Below, one piece after another: positions 20,385 through 29,631 of a stretch of DNA of 64,000 nt. The notes beneath the pieces were generated by a model that was not told the origin of the DNA, searched no databases, and saw only the letters and a program-made list of their open reading frames with translations. Origin of the DNA: a virus; IMG/VR virus record IMGVR_UViG_3300023174_004605, positions 31,737 through 95,736 of that record; one strand, written 5' to 3'. Each line of letters begins with the position of its first letter. Position 1 is the first letter of the stretch. The position numbers and the translations under genes are program-made.

Positions 20385-20852
20385 ATGATATTCAATCACA
20401 TTCGAAAATTAAAAGCCGAAGGCAAGACCATAGGTATTACCTTCTCGACATTTGATATGTTACATGCCGGTCACATTGCCATGTTGGCCGAAGCCAAGAA
20501 TCATTGCGATTACTTGATTGCTGGCTTACAAACAGATCCAACCATTGATCGTCCTGATACCAAGAACAAACCTGTTCAAAGTATTGTAGAACGTCAGATA
20601 CAATTGGCCGCGTGTCGGTATGTAGACGAAGTAGTAGTGTATCAAACAGAACAAGACTTAATTGACTTGCTACTAATACTTCCATTGGATATTCGTGTGC
20701 TAGGTGTTGAATACGAAAGTAAAGAATACACTGGTAAAAAAGAAGGCGCAGTTCGAGGTATTGTACCAATTTTCAATGGGCGTGACCATTCATTCAGTAG
20801 TTCTGGATTACGTCAGCGTGTAGTCTCAGCAGAAGCACACAAAAAGAAATAA
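20385..20852 (+). CDS. Cytidylyltransferase-like nucleotidyltransferase (TagD/RfaE type)
   Basis: The 155-aa product has TFDMLHAGHIAML (HxGH at 27-30), the nucleotide-binding signature of the cytidylyltransferase superfamily, and near the end HSFSSSGLRQR, corresponding to the ISSTxxR motif. It should transfer CMP or another NMP onto a phosphorylated alcohol or sugar, so it may feed the glycan genes downstream. There is no Shine-Dalgarno sequence; see the promoter entry. Confidence 0.85.
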   Translation: MIFNHIRKLKAEGKTIGITFSTFDMLHAGHIAMLAEAKNHCDYLIAGLQTDPTIDRPDTKNKPVQSIVERQIQLAACRYVDEVVVYQTEQDLIDLLLILPLDIRVLGVEYESKEYTGKKEGAVRGIVPIFNGRDHSFSSSGLRQRVVSAEAHKKK

Positions 20853-21092
20853 GTGCGAAAAATCGACTTCCACTCTTTTCGTATGGGCGATGTGGAGGAT
20901 CCAGAAATCTATGCCACACAACCGTTGTATGAGTGGCAACAAACAGAACAAGGGCAGTGGGTCATGGAGAATTGCCAAGACCCACGATATATTGTGCGAC
21001 CCGATGAACAAAATTGGGGTCACAAAATCATTGTCTACGGTGAAGTAGATGATAAGTTGGCAACAGAATACTTATTAAGGTGGGGCAAATGA
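20853..21092 (+). CDS. Stray member of the LRW family, 79 aa
   Basis: GTG start directly after the previous stop. It ends EVDDKLATEYLLRWGK, the same D...Y/F-L-LRW ending as the 14.6-16.9 kb array, with PLYEWQQTEQGQWVMENC earlier. It lies 4 kb from the array beside unrelated enzymes. Function unknown. Confidence 0.65.
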   Translation: MRKIDFHSFRMGDVEDPEIYATQPLYEWQQTEQGQWVMENCQDPRYIVRPDEQNWGHKIIVYGEVDDKLATEYLLRWGK

Positions 21093-22054
21093 AAATATTA
21101 GTAACCGGCGGATTGGGTCTTATTGGACATAACATTGTGCAACGTCTTGAAGAGCAAGGACATGAAGTTTATATCACAGATATTCGAACCAACTACGGAC
21201 TAGTTCCTCAGGCGGAATTAGATTACCTGCTGGCGGAACGTCGTAAAAAAATTAAAACAAGTCGCATACACGCTATTGATATCGCAGATCGCGAAGGCGT
21301 AGACTGGTTGATAAAAACATATCAACCCGATACTATCTTACACTTGGCTAGCTTTCCTAGACAAAAGGTAGTCAATGTAAATCCACAGCTTGGTAGCAAA
21401 ACCATGAGTGAAGGCTTGCTTAATCTATTAGAATCTGCAAAAAATAATCAGGTGGGCAAATTTGTTTATATTAGTAGTTCAATGGTCTACGGCGACTTTG
21501 ACGATGATGTCTGTGAAGATGCGGAATGTCGACCACAAGGGCAGTACGGTATTATGAAACTGGCCGGTGAATGGTTGGTTAAAGACTATGCTCGTAGGAT
21601 CGGAATGAGTTACATCATTATTCGACCCAGTGCTGTGTATGGACCGTTGGATGTTGAGGATCGTGTTATTAGTAAATTCATTCTTACAGCCATGCGTGGT
21701 GGTGTTATTAAAGTAAACGGTGCAAACGAAACCTTGGACTTTACCTATGTTGACGATGCCGCCGACGGTATTGTTGCTGCTACACTGAGTGAACATCAAA
21801 ACAAAATATATAACATTACAAAGAGTCATTCTAAGACCCTACTTGAAGCAGCTAAATTAGCTGTACAAATTGTCGGTCAAGGAACTATAGAAGTTCGCGA
21901 CAAAGATGCAGACTTTCCTAGTCGCGGTGCACTGAATATCGATGCAGCACGTAGAGACTTGGGATTTGATCCCAAGGTGGACATAGATGAAGGGTTTCAA
22001 CGCTATTATGAATGGCTTAACAATTCCGTTTACTGGGCTAAAAAAACAGTATAA
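21089..22054 (+). CDS. NAD-dependent epimerase/dehydratase
   Basis: ATG 21089 (MKILVTGGLGLIGHN) rather than a GTG at 21080. The 321-aa product has TGGLGLIG (6-13) for NAD binding, SSSMVYG (129-135) and the catalytic YGIMK (Y153, K157), then IIRPSAVYGP. It belongs to the extended SDR family of UDP-glucose 4-epimerase type and should alter a nucleotide sugar. Overlaps the aminotransferase by 47 bp. Confidence 0.9.
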   Translation: MKILVTGGLGLIGHNIVQRLEEQGHEVYITDIRTNYGLVPQAELDYLLAERRKKIKTSRIHAIDIADREGVDWLIKTYQPDTILHLASFPRQKVVNVNPQLGSKTMSEGLLNLLESAKNNQVGKFVYISSSMVYGDFDDDVCEDAECRPQGQYGIMKLAGEWLVKDYARRIGMSYIIIRPSAVYGPLDVEDRVISKFILTAMRGGVIKVNGANETLDFTYVDDAADGIVAATLSEHQNKIYNITKSHSKTLLEAAKLAVQIVGQGTIEVRDKDADFPSRGALNIDAARRDLGFDPKVDIDEGFQRYYEWLNNSVYWAKKTV

Positions 22055-23087
22055 CAATCTCCGCACCGAGATACTAGATGCCACTGATGTGGTCCTAAGG
22101 TCTGGCCATCTCATGGATGGCAACTACACAGCCGAGTTCGAAAGCTGGTTGGCCAAAAAGAACGGCGTCAAATATGCGGCCACTTGTCACTCGGGCACAC
22201 ATGCCTTGGAGATCATTGCCGAATACTATGCGTCACAGAAATTCTGGCCCAACCCTCCCCGAGTGCTGGTTCCTGCCATGACCTATCCGGCCACTATCAA
22301 TGCTTTCATGCGTGTGGGTTGGGATGTCGTTATCGTTGATACCGACTACTACGGCATCATGGATCTGCGTAAAATTGATCGCAACATGAGTGTACAGGCC
22401 TTGGTGGCCGTGGGCTTGTATGGACATGCACTCAACAAGCATGAGTGGCTCAACAACAATGGATCTGTGGTCATAGAAGATGCTGCACAGCACTGGTTGG
22501 GTTATGGATGCAGGCGTGTGGCCAATTCAGCCGCTATCAGCTTCGATCCCATGAAGAACTTGAACAACTACGGCAACGGTGGTGCCATTGTGACCGACGA
22601 TGTAAACTTGTTAGAGTACGCTAGAACCACACGCAACAATGGCAAACCCACACACATGGACACCGGATCAAATAGCCGTATGAGTGAAATAGATTGTGCG
22701 CAAATGTTGGTCAAGGCCAATCACATTGATGCCTGGCAGGCTCGTAGAGCCAAGATCAGTGCCTACTGGATGCAACGACTACAAGGCACTGCGGCACGTA
22801 GTTTGATCGATGAAGGCAATCATAAGTATCATGCCTACCACAAGTTTGTGATCGAAGTGTCAAATCGTGATATCCTACAACGTAATCTGGCCTTGCACGG
22901 CATAGAAACACGGATACACTACAGAGAACCTTTGCACGAGTTACCGGCCTATCAGCACTTGACAGGACCCGACATTCTAAGTGCGGCATCGGCCATGGCA
23001 CGTAGAGTGCTGACCTTGCCCTTGTACCCTGAACTAACTGATTTAGAAGTTGAATATATCGTGGATCAAGTGTTGGACAACATTTAA
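22008..23087 (+). CDS. DegT/DnrJ/EryC1-type sugar aminotransferase
   Basis: ATG 22008 (MNGLTIPFTGLKKQY) chosen; an earlier codon at 21987 lies deeper in the epimerase. Features include CHSGTHALE, VIEDAAQHW (Asp binding the PLP ring nitrogen) and SFDPMKNLNNYGNGGAI with the PLP lysine at about 183. The 359-aa length is normal. It transfers an amino group to a keto-sugar nucleotide, likely using the product of the epimerase gene. Its stop overlaps that of the convergent gene within TTAA. Confidence 0.9.
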   Translation: MNGLTIPFTGLKKQYNNLRTEILDATDVVLRSGHLMDGNYTAEFESWLAKKNGVKYAATCHSGTHALEIIAEYYASQKFWPNPPRVLVPAMTYPATINAFMRVGWDVVIVDTDYYGIMDLRKIDRNMSVQALVAVGLYGHALNKHEWLNNNGSVVIEDAAQHWLGYGCRRVANSAAISFDPMKNLNNYGNGGAIVTDDVNLLEYARTTRNNGKPTHMDTGSNSRMSEIDCAQMLVKANHIDAWQARRAKISAYWMQRLQGTAARSLIDEGNHKYHAYHKFVIEVSNRDILQRNLALHGIETRIHYREPLHELPAYQHLTGPDILSAASAMARRVLTLPLYPELTDLEVEYIVDQVLDNI

Positions 23088-24682
23088 TCTGCCACAAGAT
23101 TCCTTTTTAACAACGCATACGAGGCTAACCAAGCCCAGTCATAACTCTTGCGTAGTTCTGCCCGGTCCCCATTGACTGCCTCGTAGTATTCCACAGCATC
23201 TTCGGCGCCCCAACGACTCCATTCCGAGTTGATCAAGGCCTCGGGTACTGGTCCAAGCCACTTGTCTAATCTATACTGACTTTCCACATCGGTTTGTCCA
23301 CGCAGTTTCACACACTCACGGAATGCAGTGCGCCAGGCCATCCATGGTGTGTAGGCATAGTCAGCTGTGCCTGATAGGACGGGAACAACTTCATGAGCAC
23401 TATCTAATGTAAAGTCTAGACCTTGACCTGGATTCTCTAACACCAGACGACGGTTGTATGCTATCATAGCTTGATGTCCATACGTCAATCTGTTTATAGG
23501 GTTGAACGCATGGAAGATATAGTGCTTGGGTTCTTGTAGTCGATCAGGTTGCCAAGCCCAATCAAATTTTTCATTGACTCGGAGCTTGGCAAACACAGCA
23601 AAGAACCAGGGTGTGGTGCTCATTTCCGCTGCGGCATGATATGCGGCCACACGTCCAGTTACGCCGCGGCTGACAAACACTTGATTGTCTAAACTGGCTG
23701 TGGCCGCTGACAATGCACGCAAGTTATCTAACGCATTGGGCTCGCCATTTTCTATAAACACTATATCCAACAAAGGGTCCTGCCCATGGCGCCAGGTTTT
23801 GTCTATGTAGGGATAATCATATACCTGCCGACTTATGTGATTTTTTGCTTCTCTAGGCACAATCACAACACTAGCGCCTGGTGTTAGTGGTGTCACGGTC
23901 TTGGTTTTTTCTCTCCACAAGGCCACAGTGGGCTCAAAGGCTGTGCGGCCACCGGTGCTGAACATAACCAAAGGATCGCGAAATTCGTATTCTCGTATGG
24001 CCGCCACATGAGTGTCATGAGCATGATCGACCACGGGCATAGGCAATCTTGGCACAGAGACGTCTTCTACAAAGTGTATGGTTTCAAACCATTCCAACAA
24101 TTTTATGTCTTTGGATTTTTCCAAGAACGTGGGCACATGCACGTAGAATGTGTCCCCAAACTTTTGTGTGCCACTTGCAAATACATGCAACATGTCGGCT
24201 TGCCATTCCGACGGATGCCAGGTAAAGTCAAAGTTGGTGTAATTGCACACACTACTCACTACCCACACATATTCATGATCAACTTTAGCTAGAATTCTAC
24301 GCAGGGTACCTAGATAGTCACTGATGTATCTAGTAGACAGTTCACACTCTACACTTACTCCGGTTCCATGGTCAATGCCTATGCATGGTACCGAAGATTT
24401 TCTTGGTAACACAGTATGAGTTCGATTTACATCAAATCCACCTTGTCTAGGAACCAAAAGAGTTCCGCCGTTGTCTTGATGTTGGCTAGGCCAAGCATGC
24501 GTTTGATTGGCTTCCCATGGAACCGGCTCCCAAAGAAAATCATGATCACTATAGTCAGTTAAATAGTTCGTCCACCAAAAATATCTTGTTTTCGAAAGTT
24601 GCCGTGCCTGTTCCACAGATTCCGCTGCCTGTTCATGGGCAAATAGATTTGGTTTTGTTCCAGAATAAAAAACGTCAAACAT
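23084..24682 (-). CDS. Glycosyltransferase-like phage protein, 532 aa
   Basis: Begins MFDVFYSGTKPNLFAHE and is Trp-rich. The C-terminal half has a GT-A-like layout: LDIVFIENGEPNALDNL, then VAAYHAAAEMSTTPWFFAVF, then TPWMAWRTAFRECVKL. The same elements occur in the 40075 gene (DAAHKAAGEASDTERFILID and HAWRAGFREGVKM), so the two are paralogues. The N-terminal half is a separate region with repeated Trp-Glu/Trp-His segments. No DxD is obvious in this copy. Its start codon overlaps that of the divergent gene. Confidence 0.6.
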   Translation of the reverse strand: MFDVFYSGTKPNLFAHEQAAESVEQARQLSKTRYFWWTNYLTDYSDHDFLWEPVPWEANQTHAWPSQHQDNGGTLLVPRQGGFDVNRTHTVLPRKSSVPCIGIDHGTGVSVECELSTRYISDYLGTLRRILAKVDHEYVWVVSSVCNYTNFDFTWHPSEWQADMLHVFASGTQKFGDTFYVHVPTFLEKSKDIKLLEWFETIHFVEDVSVPRLPMPVVDHAHDTHVAAIREYEFRDPLVMFSTGGRTAFEPTVALWREKTKTVTPLTPGASVVIVPREAKNHISRQVYDYPYIDKTWRHGQDPLLDIVFIENGEPNALDNLRALSAATASLDNQVFVSRGVTGRVAAYHAAAEMSTTPWFFAVFAKLRVNEKFDWAWQPDRLQEPKHYIFHAFNPINRLTYGHQAMIAYNRRLVLENPGQGLDFTLDSAHEVVPVLSGTADYAYTPWMAWRTAFRECVKLRGQTDVESQYRLDKWLGPVPEALINSEWSRWGAEDAVEYYEAVNGDRAELRKSYDWAWLASYALLKRNLVAD

Positions 24683-25793
24683 GATTAGAATAGATGAAAT
24701 TTATAATAACACATTTTGGCCCTGGTTGCAACACAATCGGCCAGGCACAAGATTGTTTTTCTGTGATCCATTTGGTCATACTGATCCAGAACATCTATTT
24801 AATCTAAGCACCGGCACCGGAAAAGAAACCAACTACGTTTTTATGCATGATCAAGAACCGGCGGATGCTGACCTGTTTGATGCTTTGTTCCAAGACGTGC
24901 TTAGGAGAAATACCGATGTATGGTGGCCCAACAAACCCAATCCGTTTGGACATGTTATAGTCAGCGAACAAGGTGAACAAGTACAACAGTTGTGTGCAAA
25001 ATATGATTGGACTGCTCACTATTATTTCTTTCATGGATGGGCCTGTCTAGATTGGTTCCGCGGATATGATCGAACATTTTTAATTCCACGTGCCCAAGAT
25101 AGAACACCAACAAAAACTTTTATGAGTCCCAACAGGATCATAGGAGGCCAACGTGATCACAGGGTGTTATTCCTTTACCATATATTTAAAAATCAAATAT
25201 CCAATATGAATATCAGTGCCCCACGTGTGTGTCCTTGCGAAGATATAGACATCTCTGTGATAGCAAGAAAGTATTGTAATCAATATCCTGACATTGCAAA
25301 TGTATTAGACAACGCCGGACTACCTCGACTGTTCGACGGTGAGGCCCAACAACAGATGTCATCGTGCTGGCTAACTAATTTTGCAGAAGCTGCAGACAGC
25401 TTAGTTTATGTGCCAACTGAAACTGTGTACTTTGGACGTAGGTTGCACATCACAGAAAAAACTTTCAAGGCTATAGCTTTAGAAATGCCTTTTGTATTGG
25501 TAGCTCCCGGGGGCAGTTTAGAATACATGAAACGTTACGGGTTTCAAACTTTCGACTCGGTGTTTGACGAAAGTTATGATACTGAGTCCAATGACTTGTT
25601 ACGTGTAGAACAAGTAGCAAAACTCTTAAAAGATCTAGACAACTTGACCGAAAAAGAACGACAACAAATACACCGAGCATGCTTGCCAATGGTTGAACAC
25701 AACTATAATCATTTCTATCGTGGTGGCTTTGCTGACATTTTGTGGCACGAATTGAATACCATGTTAAATAATCTGAAAACCAAATTACAATGA
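24681..25793 (+). CDS. Glycosyltransferase-like protein, 370 aa
   Basis: Begins MIRIDEIYNNTFWPWLQ. Near residues 245-300 it has RRLHITEKTFKAIALEMPF, then GSLEYMKRYGFQTF and ESYD. The 36400 gene has the same arrangement (FRTEKIWKPIAIGHPW, RRMGFKTFDHIIDESFD). This EK-K-A/P-I pattern resembles the acceptor end of retaining or GT10/GT47-like glycosyltransferases, but I cannot fix the family. Overlaps the next gene by 4 bp. Confidence 0.6.
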   Translation: MIRIDEIYNNTFWPWLQHNRPGTRLFFCDPFGHTDPEHLFNLSTGTGKETNYVFMHDQEPADADLFDALFQDVLRRNTDVWWPNKPNPFGHVIVSEQGEQVQQLCAKYDWTAHYYFFHGWACLDWFRGYDRTFLIPRAQDRTPTKTFMSPNRIIGGQRDHRVLFLYHIFKNQISNMNISAPRVCPCEDIDISVIARKYCNQYPDIANVLDNAGLPRLFDGEAQQQMSSCWLTNFAEAADSLVYVPTETVYFGRRLHITEKTFKAIALEMPFVLVAPGGSLEYMKRYGFQTFDSVFDESYDTESNDLLRVEQVAKLLKDLDNLTEKERQQIHRACLPMVEHNYNHFYRGGFADILWHELNTMLNNLKTKLQ

Positions 25794-26809
25794 TAAATTC
25801 TTATACCAGCTGGCAACCACTTGAAGAGGTCATAGTAGGACGAGCCTTTCCGCCTGACTACTTTGATTTTATTGACAACGCACAGGTGCGAAATCAATTA
25901 CAACAAATCTTGGCAGAAACCGAAGAAGATTTATTAAATCTACAACGCATCATCGAACAATATGGTGCTCGGGTGCGACGACCAGATCTACCCAACAAAG
26001 ACAATTTTACTCAACAACAAATATATAATAATGGTGCATCTTTGCCACCACTGACTCCAAGAGATTGGCAAATTACCTTGGGTCAAAAATTATTGCGTGT
26101 ATTACCTATTCCTGAATTAGATCAAATTTGTTCTGAGTATAAAACTCAAGTAATCAATCCACACGGAGAAACCTGGAGTCCAGACTGTGTGTTAAATGGT
26201 GCAAGTGCATCATGCATCGTGCGTGTAGGGCGTGACATATTCTTTGATAATAGTGATTTTTTACGCCCAGAGCAAACACGCTGGATCGTGGACAATGTGT
26301 TGGGGTCGGAATACAGAATACATGAAGCTGTAACTGATGGCCATGGCGATGCTGTATTTGCTATATTGAAACCCGGGGTTATACTAAGCAGCAAACATGA
26401 CATGCATCTGCATCTAGCCCAGGATTTTCCAGGATGGGAAGTTTTAAAAATTTGGGACAGCTCAATTTGGGCTGCTATGGAAGTTGGAAAATTTAAATGG
26501 GAAGCGAATCCAGGTGCATGGTATGTACAAGGACAAACACCTACACCCGAATTTACTGAATTTGTAGATTTATATCTTAATAAGTGGACAGGGTTTGTGG
26601 CCGAAACAGTATTTGATGTGAACTGCTTGGTGCTGGACGAAGAGAATGTGATCTTCAGTGCCTACAATCGAGATGTTTTTGATTTTTGTAAAAAGCATAG
26701 AATCAATCCTATTATTTCAGAATTACGTCACAGTTATTTTTGGGATGGTGGAATCAGTTGTTGCACCCAAGATCTTAGAAGACGTGGAGGATTGGAAACT
26801 TATCTATGA
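25790..26809 (+). CDS. Amidinotransferase (glycine amidinotransferase-like)
   Basis: The 339-aa protein has the pentein-fold amidinotransferase pattern: EEVIVGRAF at the N-terminus, CVLNGASASCIVRVGRDIFF, DGHGDAVFAILKPG with the catalytic His, and WDGGISCCTQDLRRRG with the nucleophilic Cys (about 325) near the C-terminus. Such enzymes transfer an amidino group from arginine to an amine. In this setting the acceptor may be an amino-sugar or amino-acid substituent of a glycan. ATGA overlaps on both sides. Confidence 0.85.
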   Translation: MINSYTSWQPLEEVIVGRAFPPDYFDFIDNAQVRNQLQQILAETEEDLLNLQRIIEQYGARVRRPDLPNKDNFTQQQIYNNGASLPPLTPRDWQITLGQKLLRVLPIPELDQICSEYKTQVINPHGETWSPDCVLNGASASCIVRVGRDIFFDNSDFLRPEQTRWIVDNVLGSEYRIHEAVTDGHGDAVFAILKPGVILSSKHDMHLHLAQDFPGWEVLKIWDSSIWAAMEVGKFKWEANPGAWYVQGQTPTPEFTEFVDLYLNKWTGFVAETVFDVNCLVLDEENVIFSAYNRDVFDFCKKHRINPIISELRHSYFWDGGISCCTQDLRRRGGLETYL

Positions 26810-28065
26810 ATAAAAAATTGCAAGTCAAAAAACTTTATGACAAATATGGAGATAAAATTTGTTTGGCTCCATTTCTTAATAATTTTTACACTACAAGTCA
26901 CATAGTTGGAAAAGATCAGACAGCTATAAATCAGATAAAACCTTGCACAGTTATAAAATCAAATAACGAATGGAACATACAGAATTCAAGTATCAGTGAC
27001 TCAAGAAATAATATTCACTGGAAAAATCTTCGGTCAGCAATGTTAAATGGACAATTAGATCAGCTACACGGTTGTCGAGATTGTAGTGGTGCTGAAAAAC
27101 TTGGAGCTTCCAGTTCACGTCAACTCAATAATGAATATCTATTCGAGCATCTTGACCTAGATATCATGGCCGAAATAGAAAAAATTATCAACAATGGACT
27201 AACTGTAGATAGTGTTCATGCATTAGACTACATGCCCAGCAATTATTGTAACTATGCCTGTGTTATGTGTATTGCCGGTGCCAGTAGCCAACGCCATGTA
27301 TTTGAAATAAAAAATGGTGCGAAAACAAAAAATGTAACAAATCCAGTTGAGTCTGATTTTTTTGACCTACTAAAAGATGTAAAAATATTGGGTTTTACCG
27401 GCGGAGAAACTATATTGCAACCCGAGGTTCATAAAGTAATAGATCAAATAATTGAAAAAGATCTTGCTAAAAATATGATAATAACCATGCTAACCAATGC
27501 AAGTGATTTTCCCGACGAGATGGTTGAGAAGTTTAAACATTTTAAAAAAGTTTTATATACAGTTAGCATTGACGGAATTGGTGAGATTATTGAATATCAG
27601 CGCCGTGGAGCTGATTGGAACACTGTAGAAAAAAATACAATAAAGATACATCAAACTCCGGTGGTTCATGAGATTGTTAATCATGTGGTATCTGCTATTA
27701 ATATTTTACATGCCATGGATTTCGTCGATTGGTGTCATGCCAATGACATGAAATTTATTGCCATAAGCCCAGTCTATCAACAAAATACCTTGGGCGTAGC
27801 TGCGTTGCCTCCTGAATTGAGAACCGTGGCCCTTGAAAGATTAAAAAATGGTAGAAAAAGATACGAGCATTACAGAACTGGATACACCAACCATGAAAAA
27901 AACTGGTTAGATACTATAGACCGTTTAATAAGTAGTGTTGAAAATGTAGAATTTAGTCCAGATGCTTTGCAAAAATTTATTAAACATATTGAACTAGAAG
28001 ATATGTTTAGTAAAAGACCGCTCAGAGAAGTGGTTCCAGAATGGGCTCCTTGGTTTGTTAACTAA
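26806..28065 (+). CDS. Radical SAM protein 1 (twitch type), 419 aa
   Basis: The radical SAM cluster-binding motif CNYACVMC (C148, C152, C155) ligates a 4Fe-4S cluster that cleaves S-adenosylmethionine. GFTGGETIL matches the GGE SAM-binding motif. An N-terminal pair HGCRDC (C90, C93) precedes the core, as in all seven radical SAM proteins here. It is the only one on the plus strand. AT-richer than its neighbours. It overlaps the convergent carbamoyltransferase by 8 bp at the 3' ends. Confidence 0.88.
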   Translation: MNKKLQVKKLYDKYGDKICLAPFLNNFYTTSHIVGKDQTAINQIKPCTVIKSNNEWNIQNSSISDSRNNIHWKNLRSAMLNGQLDQLHGCRDCSGAEKLGASSSRQLNNEYLFEHLDLDIMAEIEKIINNGLTVDSVHALDYMPSNYCNYACVMCIAGASSQRHVFEIKNGAKTKNVTNPVESDFFDLLKDVKILGFTGGETILQPEVHKVIDQIIEKDLAKNMIITMLTNASDFPDEMVEKFKHFKKVLYTVSIDGIGEIIEYQRRGADWNTVEKNTIKIHQTPVVHEIVNHVVSAINILHAMDFVDWCHANDMKFIAISPVYQQNTLGVAALPPELRTVALERLKNGRKRYEHYRTGYTNHEKNWLDTIDRLISSVENVEFSPDALQKFIKHIELEDMFSKRPLREVVPEWAPWFVN

Positions 28066-29533
28066 ACACTTTTACATTATACTTCTGTTCAAATCTATTG
28101 GCATCTGCACGATCATTGACCATGGGTTCGCCACGTATGTTTAATGAAGTATTCAGCAACATAGGACAACCTGTACGTGCATACCAAGCTTCTAAGAGTG
28201 CTCTAATGCCGCTTCCGTCAGCTTCGACAGTCTGTACTCGGCTAGTGTTATCCACATGACAGATAGCAGGGTATAAGTCAGGACTGCGACAAGTTGCGAT
28301 TGACTGCATATAAGGACTGCTACTCCAACCCCGGGGCATATCAAAAAATTCATCCACATGCTCTGCCAGGATAACCGGCGCAAACGGTCTAAACTTTTGC
28401 CTACGTTTGATCTCATTGACTTGATCCTTTATATCTGATCCTCGGGGATCGGCAAGGAGACTTCGATTTCCAAGGGCTCGGGGTCCAAATTCTGCTCGAC
28501 CGCTAGCGACACCGACGATTCTATCACTTTGTAAATGATCAACGAGGGCGCGAACAGGATATTCTCCTGGGATTTCGTGGCCAAGGTACGCATCTGTCCA
28601 GCGTAGACGTCTTCCATGGGCCAGTGCGGCAGCACCAATGCTATTGCCAGCATCGCCAGGACAAGGCATGATCCAAATGTTTTCAAAATATTCACCGAGT
28701 TTTCTATTTGCAAGACAGTTCAAAGCCACGCCGCCCTGGTAAACTAGATTTGAGCTCCAGTCAAATTCCTGGGCACGACGCATAACACTATATATCAATT
28801 CTTCTGTTAAAACCTGAGCACTGGCCGCAATATCTTCATTGTCGGCCAGCCACAGCCAATCTGGATCAATGCCTATGTGCAGGTTGTCTTCCAACAAGGC
28901 CCGGCATTCTTCAACGTACAGTGGCTTGCCCCAAGCTGCCATGCCCATGGTGATGTATTCTTCATCTAGCGGGTGTAGGCCAATTCGCTGAGTAATTGCA
29001 CTATAAAAGAGCCCGATACTCCGCGGATAACTTTGGCTCCAAAGTTTTTTATACGTTGCTTTATTTTTTGTATCATATTCTGCTCCCCAGATGCTGACAG
29101 TGTCAAACTCACCAATGGCATCTATGATCACACAGGTGGCTCGATCGTATGGGCTTGTTTGAAAACCTGCAGCCGCGTGGCACAGGTGATGACTGTAAGT
29201 TTTTATCTGTCTAGGCGGATGTTGCAACCATGCGCCCAATTGATTCCTTAGAACTTGATTGACCGTAACATTTCGCCAGTCTATGCCTTGCCCTGACACA
29301 AAATTGCGGGCTTGTTTCAACCAAGGACGTTCATAGTAGGCAATGGTATCTATGTGGTAATCACAAAATTCTTCCAAAAGACCCTGACACAGATTGGCAT
29401 CATTTTTGCGGCCACTGTAGCGTTCACTGTGACCAGCAAAAACTATTTCCCCATCACTGCGTATCAGTGTGGCGGCTGCATCATGAAATCCGGCACTGAT
29501 ACCCAGTATATGTTTAGTTGGTTCCAACTTCAT
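28058..29533 (-). CDS. NodU/CmcH-type carbamoyltransferase
   Basis: The 491-aa product has HILGISAGFHDAAATLI at the N-terminus, the YSHHLCHAAAGF histidines, QGGVALNCLANRKL, and the C-terminal-domain signature EFGPRALGNRSLLADPR. The family attaches a carbamoyl group from carbamoyl phosphate via carbamoyl-AMP to a hydroxyl of a sugar or natural product. Length is slightly short of the usual 550-600 aa. It probably decorates the glycan made by this locus. Confidence 0.9.
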   Translation of the reverse strand: MKLEPTKHILGISAGFHDAAATLIRSDGEIVFAGHSERYSGRKNDANLCQGLLEEFCDYHIDTIAYYERPWLKQARNFVSGQGIDWRNVTVNQVLRNQLGAWLQHPPRQIKTYSHHLCHAAAGFQTSPYDRATCVIIDAIGEFDTVSIWGAEYDTKNKATYKKLWSQSYPRSIGLFYSAITQRIGLHPLDEEYITMGMAAWGKPLYVEECRALLEDNLHIGIDPDWLWLADNEDIAASAQVLTEELIYSVMRRAQEFDWSSNLVYQGGVALNCLANRKLGEYFENIWIMPCPGDAGNSIGAAALAHGRRLRWTDAYLGHEIPGEYPVRALVDHLQSDRIVGVASGRAEFGPRALGNRSLLADPRGSDIKDQVNEIKRRQKFRPFAPVILAEHVDEFFDMPRGWSSSPYMQSIATCRSPDLYPAICHVDNTSRVQTVEADGSGIRALLEAWYARTGCPMLLNTSLNIRGEPMVNDRADANRFEQKYNVKVFS

Positions 29534-29631
29534 TTGTAGATAAACGGATCTCGTTTACGCAGTTCTTTAAGCTTCTTACGATAACGTAGCTCTAGTCGTA
29601 TGCGACTGATTATGTTTTTTATCCAAGACAT
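29530..29631 (-). CDS. Tiny basic protein, 33 aa
   Basis: Stop overlaps the carbamoyltransferase ATG (ATGA) and the start overlaps the end of the next gene. It encodes MSWIKNIISRIRLELRYRKK and ends RKRDPFIYK. A small basic helical protein with this ending is something I associate with T4-like phages. Role unknown. Confidence 0.6.
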   Translation of the reverse strand: MSWIKNIISRIRLELRYRKKLKELRKRDPFIYK

